The notes: generated by a model not told the origin, from the letters alone. A stretch of DNA of 64,000 bases from Paenibacillus alginolyticus DSM 5050 = NBRC 15375 (GCF_000422905.1 NZ_KE383948.1:62001-126000); one strand, 5' to 3'; positions 16,395 to 26,177 are shown, counted from the stretch's first letter. A program made the numbers and translations.

Positions 16395-17204
16395 ATGACA
16401 AGTTTAGAGGGATTGAGCCTGTTTCCAAGCTATACGTATTTACGCTGTGAACAAATAAATCGTGTGCTAATAGTGACAATTCAGCGCGAAGAAAAGTTGA
16501 ACGCCATGAACGCTGTTATGCAGGGGGAAATCACAGATATTTTTAAGCGGATTCATAAGTTGGAAGATATCGGCTGCGTAGTGCTTACAGGTACAGGCAA
16601 AGGATTTATGGCGGGTGCCGATATTGAAGGCTACAGTGACTTTGATATGGGTCAGTTCTTTGCTTTTCAAGACATCGGAAGAGAGATGTATCGGGCGGTT
16701 GAAACCTGCAGTAAACCCGTCATCGCGGCTGTTAACGGATATGCATTAGGCGGTGGATTCGAGCTGACATTGGCTTGCGATCTGGTGGTGGCTTCAAGTA
16801 AAGCCAGTTTCGGATTGCCGGAGGTGAAGCTGGGTCTGATCCCCGGAGGCGGAGGGATTCAGAAGATTTCACGAATCGTGGGCTCGTTCGTGGCCAAAGA
16901 GCTGCTGATGACTGGCAGGTTCATTCCTGCGGATGAGGGGCGCGATTTGAGATTTGTCAATCAAGTGGTAGAGCCGGAGGAACTGCTGAAATCAGCGCTA
17001 GAAATGGCTACCGCGATTGCTGAGCAAGCTCCGCTAGCCATTCAAATTCTGAAGAAGCTGGTTCAAGAAGGAAGAGACGCTAGCTTGGAGACTGCGCAGG
17101 CATATGATCGTGCATTTCTAGCGAATTTGTTTCATTCGGATGATGCCAAGGAAGGGATAGCTGCGTTTGTGGCCAAGCGTCCGCCGGTTTTTACGGGGAA
17201 ATAG
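16395..17204 (+). CDS. Enoyl-CoA hydratase/isomerase (crotonase family)
   Basis: 269 residues. The oxyanion-hole motif AGADIEGYSDF is near residue 65, and both crotonase acid residues appear to be present: the first glutamate in ALGGGFELTLACD and the second in LPEVKLGLIPGGGG. It should hydrate or isomerise an enoyl-CoA thioester. The ATG at 16395 is chosen because GAGAGGATG lies 10 bases before it; TTG at 16371 and ATG at 16386 are alternatives. Separated by five bases from the regulator stop, so clearly in the same operon. Its likely partner is the CaiB-type CoA transferase at 27.2 kb. Confidence 0.88.
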   Translation: MTSLEGLSLFPSYTYLRCEQINRVLIVTIQREEKLNAMNAVMQGEITDIFKRIHKLEDIGCVVLTGTGKGFMAGADIEGYSDFDMGQFFAFQDIGREMYRAVETCSKPVIAAVNGYALGGGFELTLACDLVVASSKASFGLPEVKLGLIPGGGGIQKISRIVGSFVAKELLMTGRFIPADEGRDLRFVNQVVEPEELLKSALEMATAIAEQAPLAIQILKKLVQEGRDASLETAQAYDRAFLANLFHSDDAKEGIAAFVAKRPPVFTGK

Positions 17205-17246
17205 ATTCTGAACGTTAAAATCATTTATGGAAGTGGAGGAGTTCAA

Positions 17247-18395
17247 TTGATAGAGCTTAAAGGAATGACCTGGAACCATGTAAGGGGCTATGGTCCGCTG
17301 GAGGCAACGTCAGAGCAGTTTCAGCTCTTGCATCCCGAAGTTCAGATCCGATGGGATCGCAGATCCTTAAAGGATTTTGGGGACTATCCCGTTGATAAGC
17401 TGGCGGCTGAATACGACATTATTATGATCGATCATCCTCATGTGGGCATTTCAAGTACGCAGGGAGTGCTGGTGCCTCTGGATGAGTGGATAGCTTCCGA
17501 CTTTCTGTGTGATCAGAAGATGCAAAGCGTCGGGCCAAGTGCCCAAAGCTACTATTGGGAGGGGCATCAATGGGCTTTAGCTGTAGATGCTGCCGCTCAG
17601 GTATCGGCTTACCGTCCTGATTTAATGGATGGCCGACCAGTACCAAGCAAATGGAATCAAGTGCTGGAACTGGCGTCGACACTCCCGAACGGGCGCAAGG
17701 TAGGGTTTCCGTTATGTCCTACAGATGCCATGTGCAGTTTGATCTCGATATGCGCCAATATCGCTGGCGGCGAGTTTATCGATGAAACGAATGGGATCGA
17801 TCCGGAGGCAGGTGAAGCTGCCGTAGCTCTTCTACAACAGCTGCTGCCTTTTCTCCATCCGAAGTCACTAGACTTCAATCCCATCCAAATGCTCGATCAG
17901 ATGTCGGCTTCGGATGAGATTGCCTATATTCCCTTGCTGTTCGGGTATTCGAATTATTCGCGGAGCGGATTTGCGCGTAAGCTTGTCCACTTTACGAATA
18001 TTCCATCACACGATGGAAGACCTCATGGAAGTATTCTAGGCGGCGTCGGGATGGCCGTGTCTGCTTTGTCTCCACATATTCCTCTTGCAGTCGAGTATGC
18101 CAAGTTTACAGCCAGCGGTGTTATTCAACAAACAGCTTATGTGGATAACTCCGGACAGCCGGGTCACCGTCAAGCCTGGATCGATGCAGATGTTAATCGC
18201 AAAACGAATGACTTTTTTGCCAATACGCTGGAGACGCTTGATCGGGCTTATATGCGTCCACGCCATGGAAGCTTTCCTCTTTTTCAAGAACGAGCAGGTG
18301 TGCTGCTGCATGAAGATTTGCTTCAAGGAAGTTCACCCCGTGATACGATAGCTAGAATGAATGAATGGTTCAAAGCATGCAAGGCGGATCGTTAA
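17247..18395 (+). CDS. Family-1 extracellular solute-binding-like protein lacking a signal peptide
   Basis: 382 residues. The fold signatures resemble family-1 sugar-binding proteins: an N-terminal FQLLHPEVQIRWD, YDIIMIDHPHVGI, LVPLDEWIAS and a hinge-like SGQPGHRQAWIDADV. It begins straight at MIELKGMTWNHVRGYGPLEA from a TTG with GTGGAGGAG upstream, without signal peptide, lipobox or membrane helix. So it is predicted cytoplasmic, unlike the lipoprotein at 19.5 kb. It may have been recruited as a metabolic sensor, chaperone or enzyme. Lies between the hydratase and the epimerase in one operon. No known exact function recognised. Confidence 0.75.
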   Translation: MIELKGMTWNHVRGYGPLEATSEQFQLLHPEVQIRWDRRSLKDFGDYPVDKLAAEYDIIMIDHPHVGISSTQGVLVPLDEWIASDFLCDQKMQSVGPSAQSYYWEGHQWALAVDAAAQVSAYRPDLMDGRPVPSKWNQVLELASTLPNGRKVGFPLCPTDAMCSLISICANIAGGEFIDETNGIDPEAGEAAVALLQQLLPFLHPKSLDFNPIQMLDQMSASDEIAYIPLLFGYSNYSRSGFARKLVHFTNIPSHDGRPHGSILGGVGMAVSALSPHIPLAVEYAKFTASGVIQQTAYVDNSGQPGHRQAWIDADVNRKTNDFFANTLETLDRAYMRPRHGSFPLFQERAGVLLHEDLLQGSSPRDTIARMNEWFKACKADR

Positions 18396-18412
18396 GAGAA
18401 GGGAGAATGAAT

Positions 18413-19387
18413 ATGCAGCAGTATGAAGTTACCCAGCTTGATACGCCAGGAGGCCGAGTCATTCGCTTGCTGGATCATAGCATGAAGGCAGAGGTTGATA
18501 TCATCCCGGCGGTTGGGAATAATTTAATTCGATATTCGTTGGCGGGTCATGAGATCATTGCCGGCCCCCCAGAGCTAATCTCTCTTTCGGAACATTCATC
18601 CGAGTTCGGTGTACCTATTCTATTTCCGCCAAGCCGGATTCGCAACGGATGGTTTACTTTTGCAGGAAAATCCTATCAGATGCCGCTTCATGAAGGGGGC
18701 CATCATCTCCACGGAGAGATCCGCTATCTCCCGTGGAAAGTGACGGAATGGGGCGTGAATGAACAGCTCGGCGCGTTCGTAACCTCCGAATTCGCCTATG
18801 AGGAACATCCGAAATTGCTCAGCTATTATCCGCATCCCCTTCGCTTTCGGTTTACGTATTCGCTGCTGGAGGGGCAGCTGCGCCTGCATGGAGAAATAAC
18901 CAACGAGGGCTCCGAGTCAGCGCCTTTTGGTTTGGGATTTCATCCTTATTTCGCTTTCAAACAGGAGGATGCTGCCTCTCTTCGTATCGTTGTGCCGGCG
19001 GCAGAGCGGTACGAGGTTGAGCCGGAGGGCTTCGTATTAGGCTTGCCAAAGGCTACGGCGATATGTGAACACTTGTCCATGGGTATGCAACTAGATGACC
19101 TTCCGGCAGATGCTGACCATATGATGCTGAAGCTGAAACAGGGAGAGACAACATGCAGCTTGCTATTTCCTGAAAAGGGGCTCAAGCTGAACTATGAGTT
19201 TGATCCGAAATTTCAGTTTATGATTGTGTTTAAACCAACATGGATGGATGCTGTTTCCTTAGAGCCATATACGTCCATTACCGATGCGTTTAATACGGAT
19301 CTTCCCCTTGAGTTTACTGGAGTAAATGAATTGCGAAGTGGTGAAAAATTTACATTTTATTGGAAGATGGGCTTGGATCTGGTCTAA
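18413..19387 (+). CDS. Aldose 1-epimerase (mutarotase) family protein
   Basis: 324 residues of beta-sandwich galactose-mutarotase fold. Catalytic histidines are in GGHHLHGEIR and GFHPYF, and a catalytic glutamate in SLEPYTSITDAFN. Family members interconvert alpha and beta sugar anomers. The start is the ATG at 18413, with GAAGGGAG seven bases upstream; the ATG at 18407 is too close to it. It begins 17 bases after the previous stop. A sugar-processing enzyme in the island supports the idea that the imported molecule is carbohydrate-like. Confidence 0.85.
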   Translation: MQQYEVTQLDTPGGRVIRLLDHSMKAEVDIIPAVGNNLIRYSLAGHEIIAGPPELISLSEHSSEFGVPILFPPSRIRNGWFTFAGKSYQMPLHEGGHHLHGEIRYLPWKVTEWGVNEQLGAFVTSEFAYEEHPKLLSYYPHPLRFRFTYSLLEGQLRLHGEITNEGSESAPFGLGFHPYFAFKQEDAASLRIVVPAAERYEVEPEGFVLGLPKATAICEHLSMGMQLDDLPADADHMMLKLKQGETTCSLLFPEKGLKLNYEFDPKFQFMIVFKPTWMDAVSLEPYTSITDAFNTDLPLEFTGVNELRSGEKFTFYWKMGLDLV

Positions 19388-19471
19388 GAAAACGGAAAGT
19401 AGTCAAAATAGTCGAAGAAAAGTAGAAGTAGACGGATATTTATTCAATTCGAGCCTGATTATAATTAGCAG

Positions 19472-19491
19472 TAAGTCGTACGAAAGACTTA
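19472..19491. promoter_or_regulatory. Inverted repeat upstream of the ABC transporter binding protein
   Basis: TAAGTC-N8-GACTTA in the 129-base gap before the solute-binding lipoprotein, with a TATAAT at 19460-19465. Might be an operator or an mRNA stem; unassigned. Confidence 0.3.
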
Positions 19492-19516
19492 TTCACACAA
19501 AAAGGGGAGATTGAAT

Positions 19517-20806
19517 ATGAAAAGGCTTACGAAACTATTAGCGGGTACCTTTGCTTTGTCACTGATTGTATCCGGCTGTGCGAGCGGTGCAAAACCTCAA
19601 GAAAGTGCATCAGCAACCAATGCAGCGTCCAAGCCGGCGCAAAAACAAAAAATCTCGATTTGGACGCTGCAGCAAGCGGATGTAAATATCCAAGAAGCTC
19701 AGAAGAAAGCAGCTAAATCCTTTGAAGAAAAGTTCAATACGGAAGTTCAAATTACTTCCTTTCCCTATATTCAATTAAAGGATAAAATGCTGGCAGCCGT
19801 TGCCGGTAGTGAAGGTCCGGATGTCTTGCTGCTGGATCAGATATGGGTAGCTCAATATGCGGCTGCCAAATATGTGATTCCAGTGGATGATTACTTGGGT
19901 AAATCGGACATCAAAGCGGATGATTACTTCAAGGGAGCTTGGGGAGCAGGCTCTTATCAAAATAAAATGTATGCGATTCCTTTTGATGTAGGCGTGTGGG
20001 GAGTGCTGTATTATAACAAGGATATGTTTAAAGCAGCAGGTCTTGACCCAGAGAAACCGCCGGTAACCTGGAAAGAATTTATGGATGCTGGAACGAAGCT
20101 GACAGCCAATGGGAAATTCGGTACTTCCAACTGGGCTGGCAGCAGTGAATCGGTTCAATGCTTGGTAGATGCTTTCACGGTAGCCGGAGGAGGCAAGCTG
20201 CTGGATGAGTCCGGCAAGAAGACTTTAATTAATGAGGATGCGGGCGTAAAAGCACTTGATTTCTGGGCTGGGATGAGCAAAATCAGTCCTCCGGGCAGTG
20301 TAGGCAAAAACGAAGAAGATGCGATGACTTTGTTCACAAGCGGTCAAACGGCTATGGCCATGTACGGCGAGTGGGGCCAAGATACGATTGCTACACGCTC
20401 CCCTAACCTGAACTATGGCGTTGCCAATCTCCCTAAGCCGGAAGGCGGGCAATCGATCGGTACTTTTGGAGGCTTTAATCTAGCCATTAACGCACAGTCC
20501 AAACATAAAGACTTGGCTTGGGAATTTATTAAATACTCCACAAATCTGGATAATCAAAAGGAAATCACCATGCTGACGCCAGCTAACAAGAAAGCGGCCA
20601 GTGAGTATTTGAAACAAAAACGTAAATTCCCAGATGTCATTTTCCAGCAGCTCAGCACAGCAACATATCGTCCGAATGTAGCGAACTATCCGGAAATAGC
20701 AGATGTTCAGCTGCAGGCTACACAAAAGGTCATGACAGGAAAATTGAATGCTAAAGAAGCGTTACAGGAAGCTGCAGACAAAATTAATAAATTGCTGAAT
20801 AAATAA
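19517..20806 (+). CDS. ABC transporter sugar-binding lipoprotein (family 1)
   Basis: 429 residues. A signal peptide with lipobox LIVSGCAS makes the cysteine near residue 21 the lipid-anchored N-terminus. The mature protein has family-1 motifs VAGSEGPDVLLLDQIWVAQYA, NKDMFKAAGLDPEKPPVTWKEF and GTFGGFNLAINAQSKHKDLAWEFIKY. It captures sugars outside the membrane and delivers them to the two permeases that follow at 21.0 and 21.9 kb. The ATG at 19517 has AAGGGGAGA upstream. No ATPase gene is here; in Gram-positives a shared MsmX-like ATPase usually serves such systems. Confidence 0.92.
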   Translation: MKRLTKLLAGTFALSLIVSGCASGAKPQESASATNAASKPAQKQKISIWTLQQADVNIQEAQKKAAKSFEEKFNTEVQITSFPYIQLKDKMLAAVAGSEGPDVLLLDQIWVAQYAAAKYVIPVDDYLGKSDIKADDYFKGAWGAGSYQNKMYAIPFDVGVWGVLYYNKDMFKAAGLDPEKPPVTWKEFMDAGTKLTANGKFGTSNWAGSSESVQCLVDAFTVAGGGKLLDESGKKTLINEDAGVKALDFWAGMSKISPPGSVGKNEEDAMTLFTSGQTAMAMYGEWGQDTIATRSPNLNYGVANLPKPEGGQSIGTFGGFNLAINAQSKHKDLAWEFIKYSTNLDNQKEITMLTPANKKAASEYLKQKRKFPDVIFQQLSTATYRPNVANYPEIADVQLQATQKVMTGKLNAKEALQEAADKINKLLNK

Positions 20807-20831
20807 ACAAACAATGAGGTTCTAAGACAAA

Positions 20832-20871
20832 GCACTGCAATGGATGCTTATATCTCTTGCAGTGTTTTTTT
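20832..20871 (+). terminator. Attenuator-like terminator between binding protein and permeases
   Basis: CACTGCAA / TTGCAGTG stem followed by seven T, 26 bases after the binding-protein stop. It would make the binding protein more abundant than the permeases, which is usual. Confidence 0.78.
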
Positions 20872-20881
20872 AGTAGATATG

Positions 20882-20955
20882 AAAGTATAAGTTTTATACT
20901 TTTGCTTCGCATCTACCTTGACAAACGCGTTCGTCCCTTAAGGGCGACGGAGTCG
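20882..20955 (+). repeat. Intergenic palindromic element with AAAGTATAA
   Basis: Perfect arms AAAGTATAA (20882-20890) and TTATACTTT (20894-20902), then a second dyad around CCCTTAAGGG near 20936-20945. AAGTATAAGTTTT recurs at 38241-38253 inside another hairpin. Confidence 0.5.
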
Positions 20956-20999
20956 TTTATCCTTGCTAGAGAGACTTATGAAAGGAAGGGTGCGGGGAA

Positions 21000-21875
21000 A
21001 TGAGAACACGCTCGACGTTCTGGGGATATATGCTGATCAGCCCTGCTGTTCTGCTCTTAATTGTTCTACTATTTATTCCTTTATTGTATACGCTGCAGCT
21101 GTCGTTGCAAGATACGGATTTAACACATGGAGACCCTACATGGATAGGCTTCAGAGGTTATGTGGAATCTTGGGCAGATGGCGAGATGTGGAATGTGACC
21201 AAGCATTCCATCGTATGGACCATTTGCGTTGCTGGCTTTCAAGTGATCATCGGACTCCTGGTTGCCATTGCGCTTAATCAAAAGTTTCCGCTGCGATGGC
21301 TAGTTCGGGCCTTAGTCTTACTTCCGTGGGTTCTTCCAGGGGTAGTCGCTGCACTGACGTGGAGATTGATCTACGATTCACAATTTGGCTTTATGAATTC
21401 CTTGATCGGGAAACTGGGATTTGGTTACCATTCCACAGACTGGCTGGGTACACCCGGGCTTGCGATGTTCTCAGTGATTTTGGCAGCCATATGGAAGGGT
21501 TTCCCATTTCCTATGCTGATGATATCGGCAGCTTTGCAAGGTGTCTCACAAGAACAGTACGAAGCAGCCAAAATTGACGGCGCGGATCGAATCAAGCAAT
21601 TTTTTTACATTACGCTGCCCTCGATTTCGGGTGTTTTAAAGACGGTCGTATTATTAGTTTCCATATGGACATTCAATTATTTTGAAATGATTTATGTACT
21701 CACGGGCGGCGGACCGATTCGCTCCACGCATATTGCCCCGACCTATATATACGAGCTCAGCTTCCGTAATTTCAATTTCGGTGAAGCTTCACGGGTTGCT
21801 ACCATCAGCTTTGTGTTTGTCCTGCTTATCAGCTTGGTATTAATCCGGCAAATGAACAAAACCGAAAAGAATTAG
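21000..21875 (+). CDS. ABC sugar permease, MalF/UgpA-like
   Basis: 291 residues with six membrane helices. The cytoplasmic EAA loop reads EAAKIDGADRIKQFFYITLPS, the ATPase contact. Together with the next gene it forms the channel for the solute captured at 19.5 kb. The ATG at 21000 has GGAAGGGTGCGGGGAA upstream. It follows the terminator and element at 20.8-20.95 kb and may have its own promoter (TTGACA-like 20918-20923). Confidence 0.92.
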   Translation: MRTRSTFWGYMLISPAVLLLIVLLFIPLLYTLQLSLQDTDLTHGDPTWIGFRGYVESWADGEMWNVTKHSIVWTICVAGFQVIIGLLVAIALNQKFPLRWLVRALVLLPWVLPGVVAALTWRLIYDSQFGFMNSLIGKLGFGYHSTDWLGTPGLAMFSVILAAIWKGFPFPMLMISAALQGVSQEQYEAAKIDGADRIKQFFYITLPSISGVLKTVVLLVSIWTFNYFEMIYVLTGGGPIRSTHIAPTYIYELSFRNFNFGEASRVATISFVFVLLISLVLIRQMNKTEKN

Positions 21876-21888
21876 GAGGTAATAGTGC

Positions 21889-22719
21889 ATGAGCAAGATG
21901 TGGTTGTCACGATTTTTGTTCTTTATCGGTATCATGGCTTTATTGTTTTTTGTCCTTTTTCCTTTTATCCAAATGCTGTCGACTTCACTCAAGGCACCGG
22001 ACGCGCAGTTCACGATCCCGCCGCAGTGGATTCCGAATCAGATTACTTTTGAAAATTTCGCGGCTGCCTTGCATTATAAGGAGTTCGTGCGGTATTTTAT
22101 GAATAGTTTACTCATTTCTATCATTACTTGTGTGCTTGTTATCATCATCTCTGTTCTGGCTGCGTACAGCTTTACACGGCTTGAATTTCCCGGCAGACGA
22201 TTTTTCCTGAATGTCATTCTAGTTAGTCAAATGTTCTGTTTAAGCGCTATTGTGGTTCCGCTGTACAAGCTGGTTGGCAGCTTGGGCTTGCTGAATTCGT
22301 TTGCCGGATTAATTCTCGCCTACATGGCATTTACGGTTCCCGTAGCCGTTTGGCTGCTGCGAAGCTTTCTTCTTAACATTCCGATGGATATGGAAGAGGC
22401 GGCTATGATGGAAGGGGCTAGTAAACTGAAGGCCTTTTTCAAAGTAGTGGTTCCACTTCTAAGACCGGGTATAGGCGCTACAGCTGCGTATGTGTTTTTA
22501 ATTACGTGGCAGGAATTCCTATTCTCCCTGGTATTTATGAGCAAGCCTGAGAACCGGACCTTACCGGTAGGGATTATGGATTTTAAAGGTCAATATGAAA
22601 CCAATTGGGGTACGATGATGGCCGCATCCATCTTAATTTCGATTCCCGTATTTATCCTGTTCATGTTTATTCAAAAACAATTGATCGCCGGATTGACGGA
22701 AGGAGCAACAAAAGGTTAA
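21889..22719 (+). CDS. ABC sugar permease, MalG/UgpE-like
   Basis: 276 residues, six helices. The EAA loop is EEAAMMEGASKLKAFFKVVVPLLRPG. AGGAGGTAATAG lies 4-10 bases before the start. It follows the partner permease with a 13-base gap and ends 43 bases before the sensor kinase. Confidence 0.92.
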   Translation: MSKMWLSRFLFFIGIMALLFFVLFPFIQMLSTSLKAPDAQFTIPPQWIPNQITFENFAAALHYKEFVRYFMNSLLISIITCVLVIIISVLAAYSFTRLEFPGRRFFLNVILVSQMFCLSAIVVPLYKLVGSLGLLNSFAGLILAYMAFTVPVAVWLLRSFLLNIPMDMEEAAMMEGASKLKAFFKVVVPLLRPGIGATAAYVFLITWQEFLFSLVFMSKPENRTLPVGIMDFKGQYETNWGTMMAASILISIPVFILFMFIQKQLIAGLTEGATKG

Positions 22720-22762
22720 ATGAAGATAGGACAGCATGGGCAACTTGAGGGGGAATATCCAC

Positions 22763-24565
22763 GTGAATATTCATAGTTTGCGGTTTAAATTAACGGTTTA
22801 CTTTCTCATTCTCATTATTGTTCCAATGCTTGTTGTTTCCTATTTCTTTTATCAAAACTCAACGCACATCATCGAGGAGAAAATCAGCGAATCCGTTTCA
22901 ACGACACTGCTCATGATTGAAACTAGTATAGAAAATGTATTGGAGCAGTCGCGTTTCGTGGCTACTCCTTTTCTTGTCAATACCAAGAATCGCGAGTTCC
23001 TGGAAAGGGAGATTCATCTGAGCGATTACGAAGATTTGAACAAGCTCAATCAGATCATGAGTGATCTTAAAGGGATGGAAATATCAGGCCAAAACATCTA
23101 TTCGATCAGTCTATATAACAGCATAAACCGGATGCTGCTGACTTCAGAGAAAAATATGTTCTTCTACCCGAATGAGGAAATGAACCATATTGAAAAGCTA
23201 ATCGCAGAAGAAGGAGGAGCGCCGAGATGGTTTCTTGAAAAATGGCCCTCTTCGACCTACCTAACGGCAAGGCCTAACTATATTACGTATCCAATCTCTC
23301 TAGATCCTTCCGAAAGCGGTATTCGTAAAAATATTTTGTTTGTACATGTGAGTGAAAGTACGATATCCGAGTATATTAAAAACCTGAATAAGACAGATAA
23401 TGGTCTGAAAACCTTGATACTGACCAAAGATGGTAGAAGTATCGTTCAAACCAATATAGATAAAAACAAGTTATTCTCCGTTGAGTTTGGTGAACAGCCG
23501 TCCATGATCAAGCAGCTGGACCGGATCACGAGTGAGAAGGAAGGCAGCTTCTCTGAGAATTTTGCAGGGAGAGAAGTGCTTGTGGTGTTCCGAACCTCGG
23601 AAAAAACGGGTTTTAAATACGTGAACTTCGTGCCCAGAGAAGATTGGAATAAGGAAATTACGAATCTTCGCAACGGCGTTATCGTTCTTGATTTGTTAGC
23701 GGCCCTCGCCGCTATGCTGCTTGCGTACTTATTTATGAAAAGCATCTATAATCCCATGTTCCGATTGCTTAAAGCGATGAAACAAACGGTGGATAAGAAA
23801 GACTTCGATTACCAAATCATTGAACAACGAAAAGATGAATTTGGCATCCTCTTTCTGGGCTTCAACGCGATGATACGTAATATTCAACAGCTGATCAAAA
23901 ATTTATACCAGGAAAAGCTGCTCAAGCAAGAGTTTGAACTTAAATTAATGCAATCTCGCATGAATCCTCACTTTTTATATAATACCTTAAATTCGATCTA
24001 TTCCATTGCCAAGCTGCATGGCGTCCACGAAGTGACGGATATGGCTTACGCTTTATCGCACTTTTTTAGACATAGCTTAAAGGGTGATGATTGGATAACG
24101 GTGAAAGAAATGTTGGATCACATTGATAATTATTTAAAGATCCAAAAGATTCGTTACCGCGATAAATTCGAGGTCTCCATCGATGTGGAAGATGAATTAA
24201 TGGATATGCCGATTCTCAAGCTGCTGCTGCAGCCCTTGGTAGAGAATGCGATCATTCATGGCGTTGAGATGAAGGGCGGCAAAGGAGCGATATCCATTAC
24301 CGGCTATCAGCTGGACGAGAGCGTTGTATTCGTAGTCAGTGATGACGGGCTTGGCATGACGACGCAAAGGCTGGAGGAAATCAGGGAACATCTGAAATCA
24401 GGTGGAGGCTCCTCATCGGAGCTGTTTGCTTTAAGCAATGTGGATCAACGAATCAAGCATTATTATGGAGAAGGCTATGGATTAGAAATATTCAGCCAGC
24501 TAAACAAAGGGACGACTATAGAGGTTTATTTACCGGCTTATCACAGGAGGGATGACCTTGTATAG
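22763..24565 (+). CDS. Sensor histidine kinase, YesM-type
   Basis: About 600 residues. An N-terminal helix (LTVYFLILIIVPMLVVSYFF), an extracellular sensor region to about residue 310, a second helix, a HAMP stretch and a HisKA_7TM-like kinase core: phospho-acceptor histidine in NPHFLYNTLNSIYSI and ATP site VENAIIHGVEMKGGKGAI with DDGLGM. It senses sugar-related signals in the wall or medium, perhaps through the binding protein upstream. The GTG at 22763 with GAGGGGG nine bases before it is preferred over the ATG at 22736, whose Shine-Dalgarno is weak. It overlaps the response regulator by several bases. Confidence 0.9.
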   Translation: MNIHSLRFKLTVYFLILIIVPMLVVSYFFYQNSTHIIEEKISESVSTTLLMIETSIENVLEQSRFVATPFLVNTKNREFLEREIHLSDYEDLNKLNQIMSDLKGMEISGQNIYSISLYNSINRMLLTSEKNMFFYPNEEMNHIEKLIAEEGGAPRWFLEKWPSSTYLTARPNYITYPISLDPSESGIRKNILFVHVSESTISEYIKNLNKTDNGLKTLILTKDGRSIVQTNIDKNKLFSVEFGEQPSMIKQLDRITSEKEGSFSENFAGREVLVVFRTSEKTGFKYVNFVPREDWNKEITNLRNGVIVLDLLAALAAMLLAYLFMKSIYNPMFRLLKAMKQTVDKKDFDYQIIEQRKDEFGILFLGFNAMIRNIQQLIKNLYQEKLLKQEFELKLMQSRMNPHFLYNTLNSIYSIAKLHGVHEVTDMAYALSHFFRHSLKGDDWITVKEMLDHIDNYLKIQKIRYRDKFEVSIDVEDELMDMPILKLLLQPLVENAIIHGVEMKGGKGAISITGYQLDESVVFVVSDDGLGMTTQRLEEIREHLKSGGGSSSELFALSNVDQRIKHYYGEGYGLEIFSQLNKGTTIEVYLPAYHRRDDLV

Positions 24566-26147
24566 CTTACTTATTGCGGAAGATGAAGGTTGGATGCGGG
24601 AGCTGCTTGTTGGTGCGAGCTATTGGGAGCAATGCGGCATTACTCAAATCTGGGGAGCTAAGAACGGACAGGAAGCACTGGAGATCCTTGAATCGGAGAA
24701 GATCGATTTTCTCCTTTCTGATATCCGGATGCCTGTTATGGATGGGCTTGAACTGCTCGCTAAAGTGAAGGAAGTGAGCCCGGAGACCGAAGTGGTCATG
24801 CTGAGCGGATTCGATGAATTTAATTATGTCAGAACCGCCATGCGTTTAGGTGCTTATGACTATTTATTAAAACCGATTCGAGATGAAGAATTGATGCAGC
24901 TGTTTTATAAAATGACACATGCGAAAAGTCAGAAGCAGCTCGAAATGTACCGGACGGTCATGGAACAATCCAAATGGAAACAAGGCCGTTCTCTGCTCCA
25001 GGAGCAATTTTTGGCCTCGTGGTTTTCCGGTAGAATAACGACGCCTACTCTTATTCGGGAAAAATGTGTGGAAATGGAAATTATTTGGGAAGCGAAAACC
25101 TATGTCGTCTACTTAATGGAGCTTGATCAGCTTTATGTGCTTATGGAGCGCTACAATGAGCGGGATATGGAGCTTCTGAAATATGGCATCCGCAATATTG
25201 TGGATGAGCATCTGGTCGATAGCGGCCAGGATTTTTATTTGTTCGCGATCGATCAAAGATTAGTGGTATGGGCAGGTGGCCATCAAACGGAATCCGAGAT
25301 GGAAGATTTGCTCTGCAGCATCCGCCAAAATATTAAAAAATACATGAAAGTGACCGTATCGATCGGGATCAGTTCGAAGCATAGCTCGTTAGACGACGCC
25401 TTTAAGGCTTATTTGGAAGCGGTAAATTCTTTGAAAATGAAAATGTATATGGGCAAGGATCAAAGCTTTTTCTTCGAAAGCATTCAATTTCAAGAGGATC
25501 GCCAGTTGTTTCATCGGGAACTTCAGCAGCGTCTGCACTATTCTGTCATTATGGGCAGTATCGAAGAGATGCAGTCTGTTCTGGAAGGGGTATTTGACGA
25601 AATACGCCGCAAGCAAATTCCTGAGCAGCACGTGGATCAAATTGTATGGTTAATGACGCAGATCATCTGGGAAAAAAAGCAAAATGCCCAGGCTGAATTG
25701 GTGGATAAAGCTGCGCAAGATGATTTCCTGAATAGACTGCGTACCTTGGATACGATCGATGAGATTCAAGCCGTTCTGACAGCAGAATTCATTCAAACCA
25801 TCCAAGATACAGTGGAAAAAAGAAGCCATAAAAGAAGCAAGCTCATCTCCGATATTTTGCTTTTTATCGACAAGCATTATAGCGATGAACTTACGCTTCA
25901 GGCTCTGTCCGAACAGTTTTATATGAATCCGTCCTACCTGAGTCGGTTGTTTAAGGAAGAGATCGGCCAGATTTTCACCAAGTACCTGATGCAATTAAGG
26001 GTGGATAAAGCGAAGGAGCTGCTCAAGACAACGCATATGAAGGTGTATGAGATTAGCGAGGCGGTTGGATATACCGATGTTAAATATTTTAATAAAATAT
26101 TTAAAAATATCACCAACCTCACTCCGGCAGATTATCGAAGCCTATGA
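24558..26147 (+). CDS. Response regulator with AraC-type DNA-binding domain, YesN-type
   Basis: 529 residues. The N-terminal receiver domain has LLIAEDE, the phospho-acceptor aspartate in LSDIRMPVMDGLELL, and LKPI near residue 105. The C-terminal AraC domain (ILLFIDKHYSDELTLQALSEQFYMNPSYLSRLFKE) carries two helix-turn-helix units. It pairs with the kinase upstream and probably activates the transporter operon. A TTG at 24558 is chosen as start because AGGAGGG lies six bases before it, and this gives the usual MYxLLIAEDE beginning; an ATG two codons earlier would be almost on the Shine-Dalgarno. Confidence 0.92.
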   Translation: MYSLLIAEDEGWMRELLVGASYWEQCGITQIWGAKNGQEALEILESEKIDFLLSDIRMPVMDGLELLAKVKEVSPETEVVMLSGFDEFNYVRTAMRLGAYDYLLKPIRDEELMQLFYKMTHAKSQKQLEMYRTVMEQSKWKQGRSLLQEQFLASWFSGRITTPTLIREKCVEMEIIWEAKTYVVYLMELDQLYVLMERYNERDMELLKYGIRNIVDEHLVDSGQDFYLFAIDQRLVVWAGGHQTESEMEDLLCSIRQNIKKYMKVTVSIGISSKHSSLDDAFKAYLEAVNSLKMKMYMGKDQSFFFESIQFQEDRQLFHRELQQRLHYSVIMGSIEEMQSVLEGVFDEIRRKQIPEQHVDQIVWLMTQIIWEKKQNAQAELVDKAAQDDFLNRLRTLDTIDEIQAVLTAEFIQTIQDTVEKRSHKRSKLISDILLFIDKHYSDELTLQALSEQFYMNPSYLSRLFKEEIGQIFTKYLMQLRVDKAKELLKTTHMKVYEISEAVGYTDVKYFNKIFKNITNLTPADYRSL

Positions 26148-26177
26148 AAGATACTTGTCGGTTAGCTTGCTGTAAAA

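Noticed and set aside
20963..21277. 104-codon plus-strand frame over the start of the 21.0 kb permease
   Set aside because: Wrong frame for the permease; no homology pattern.
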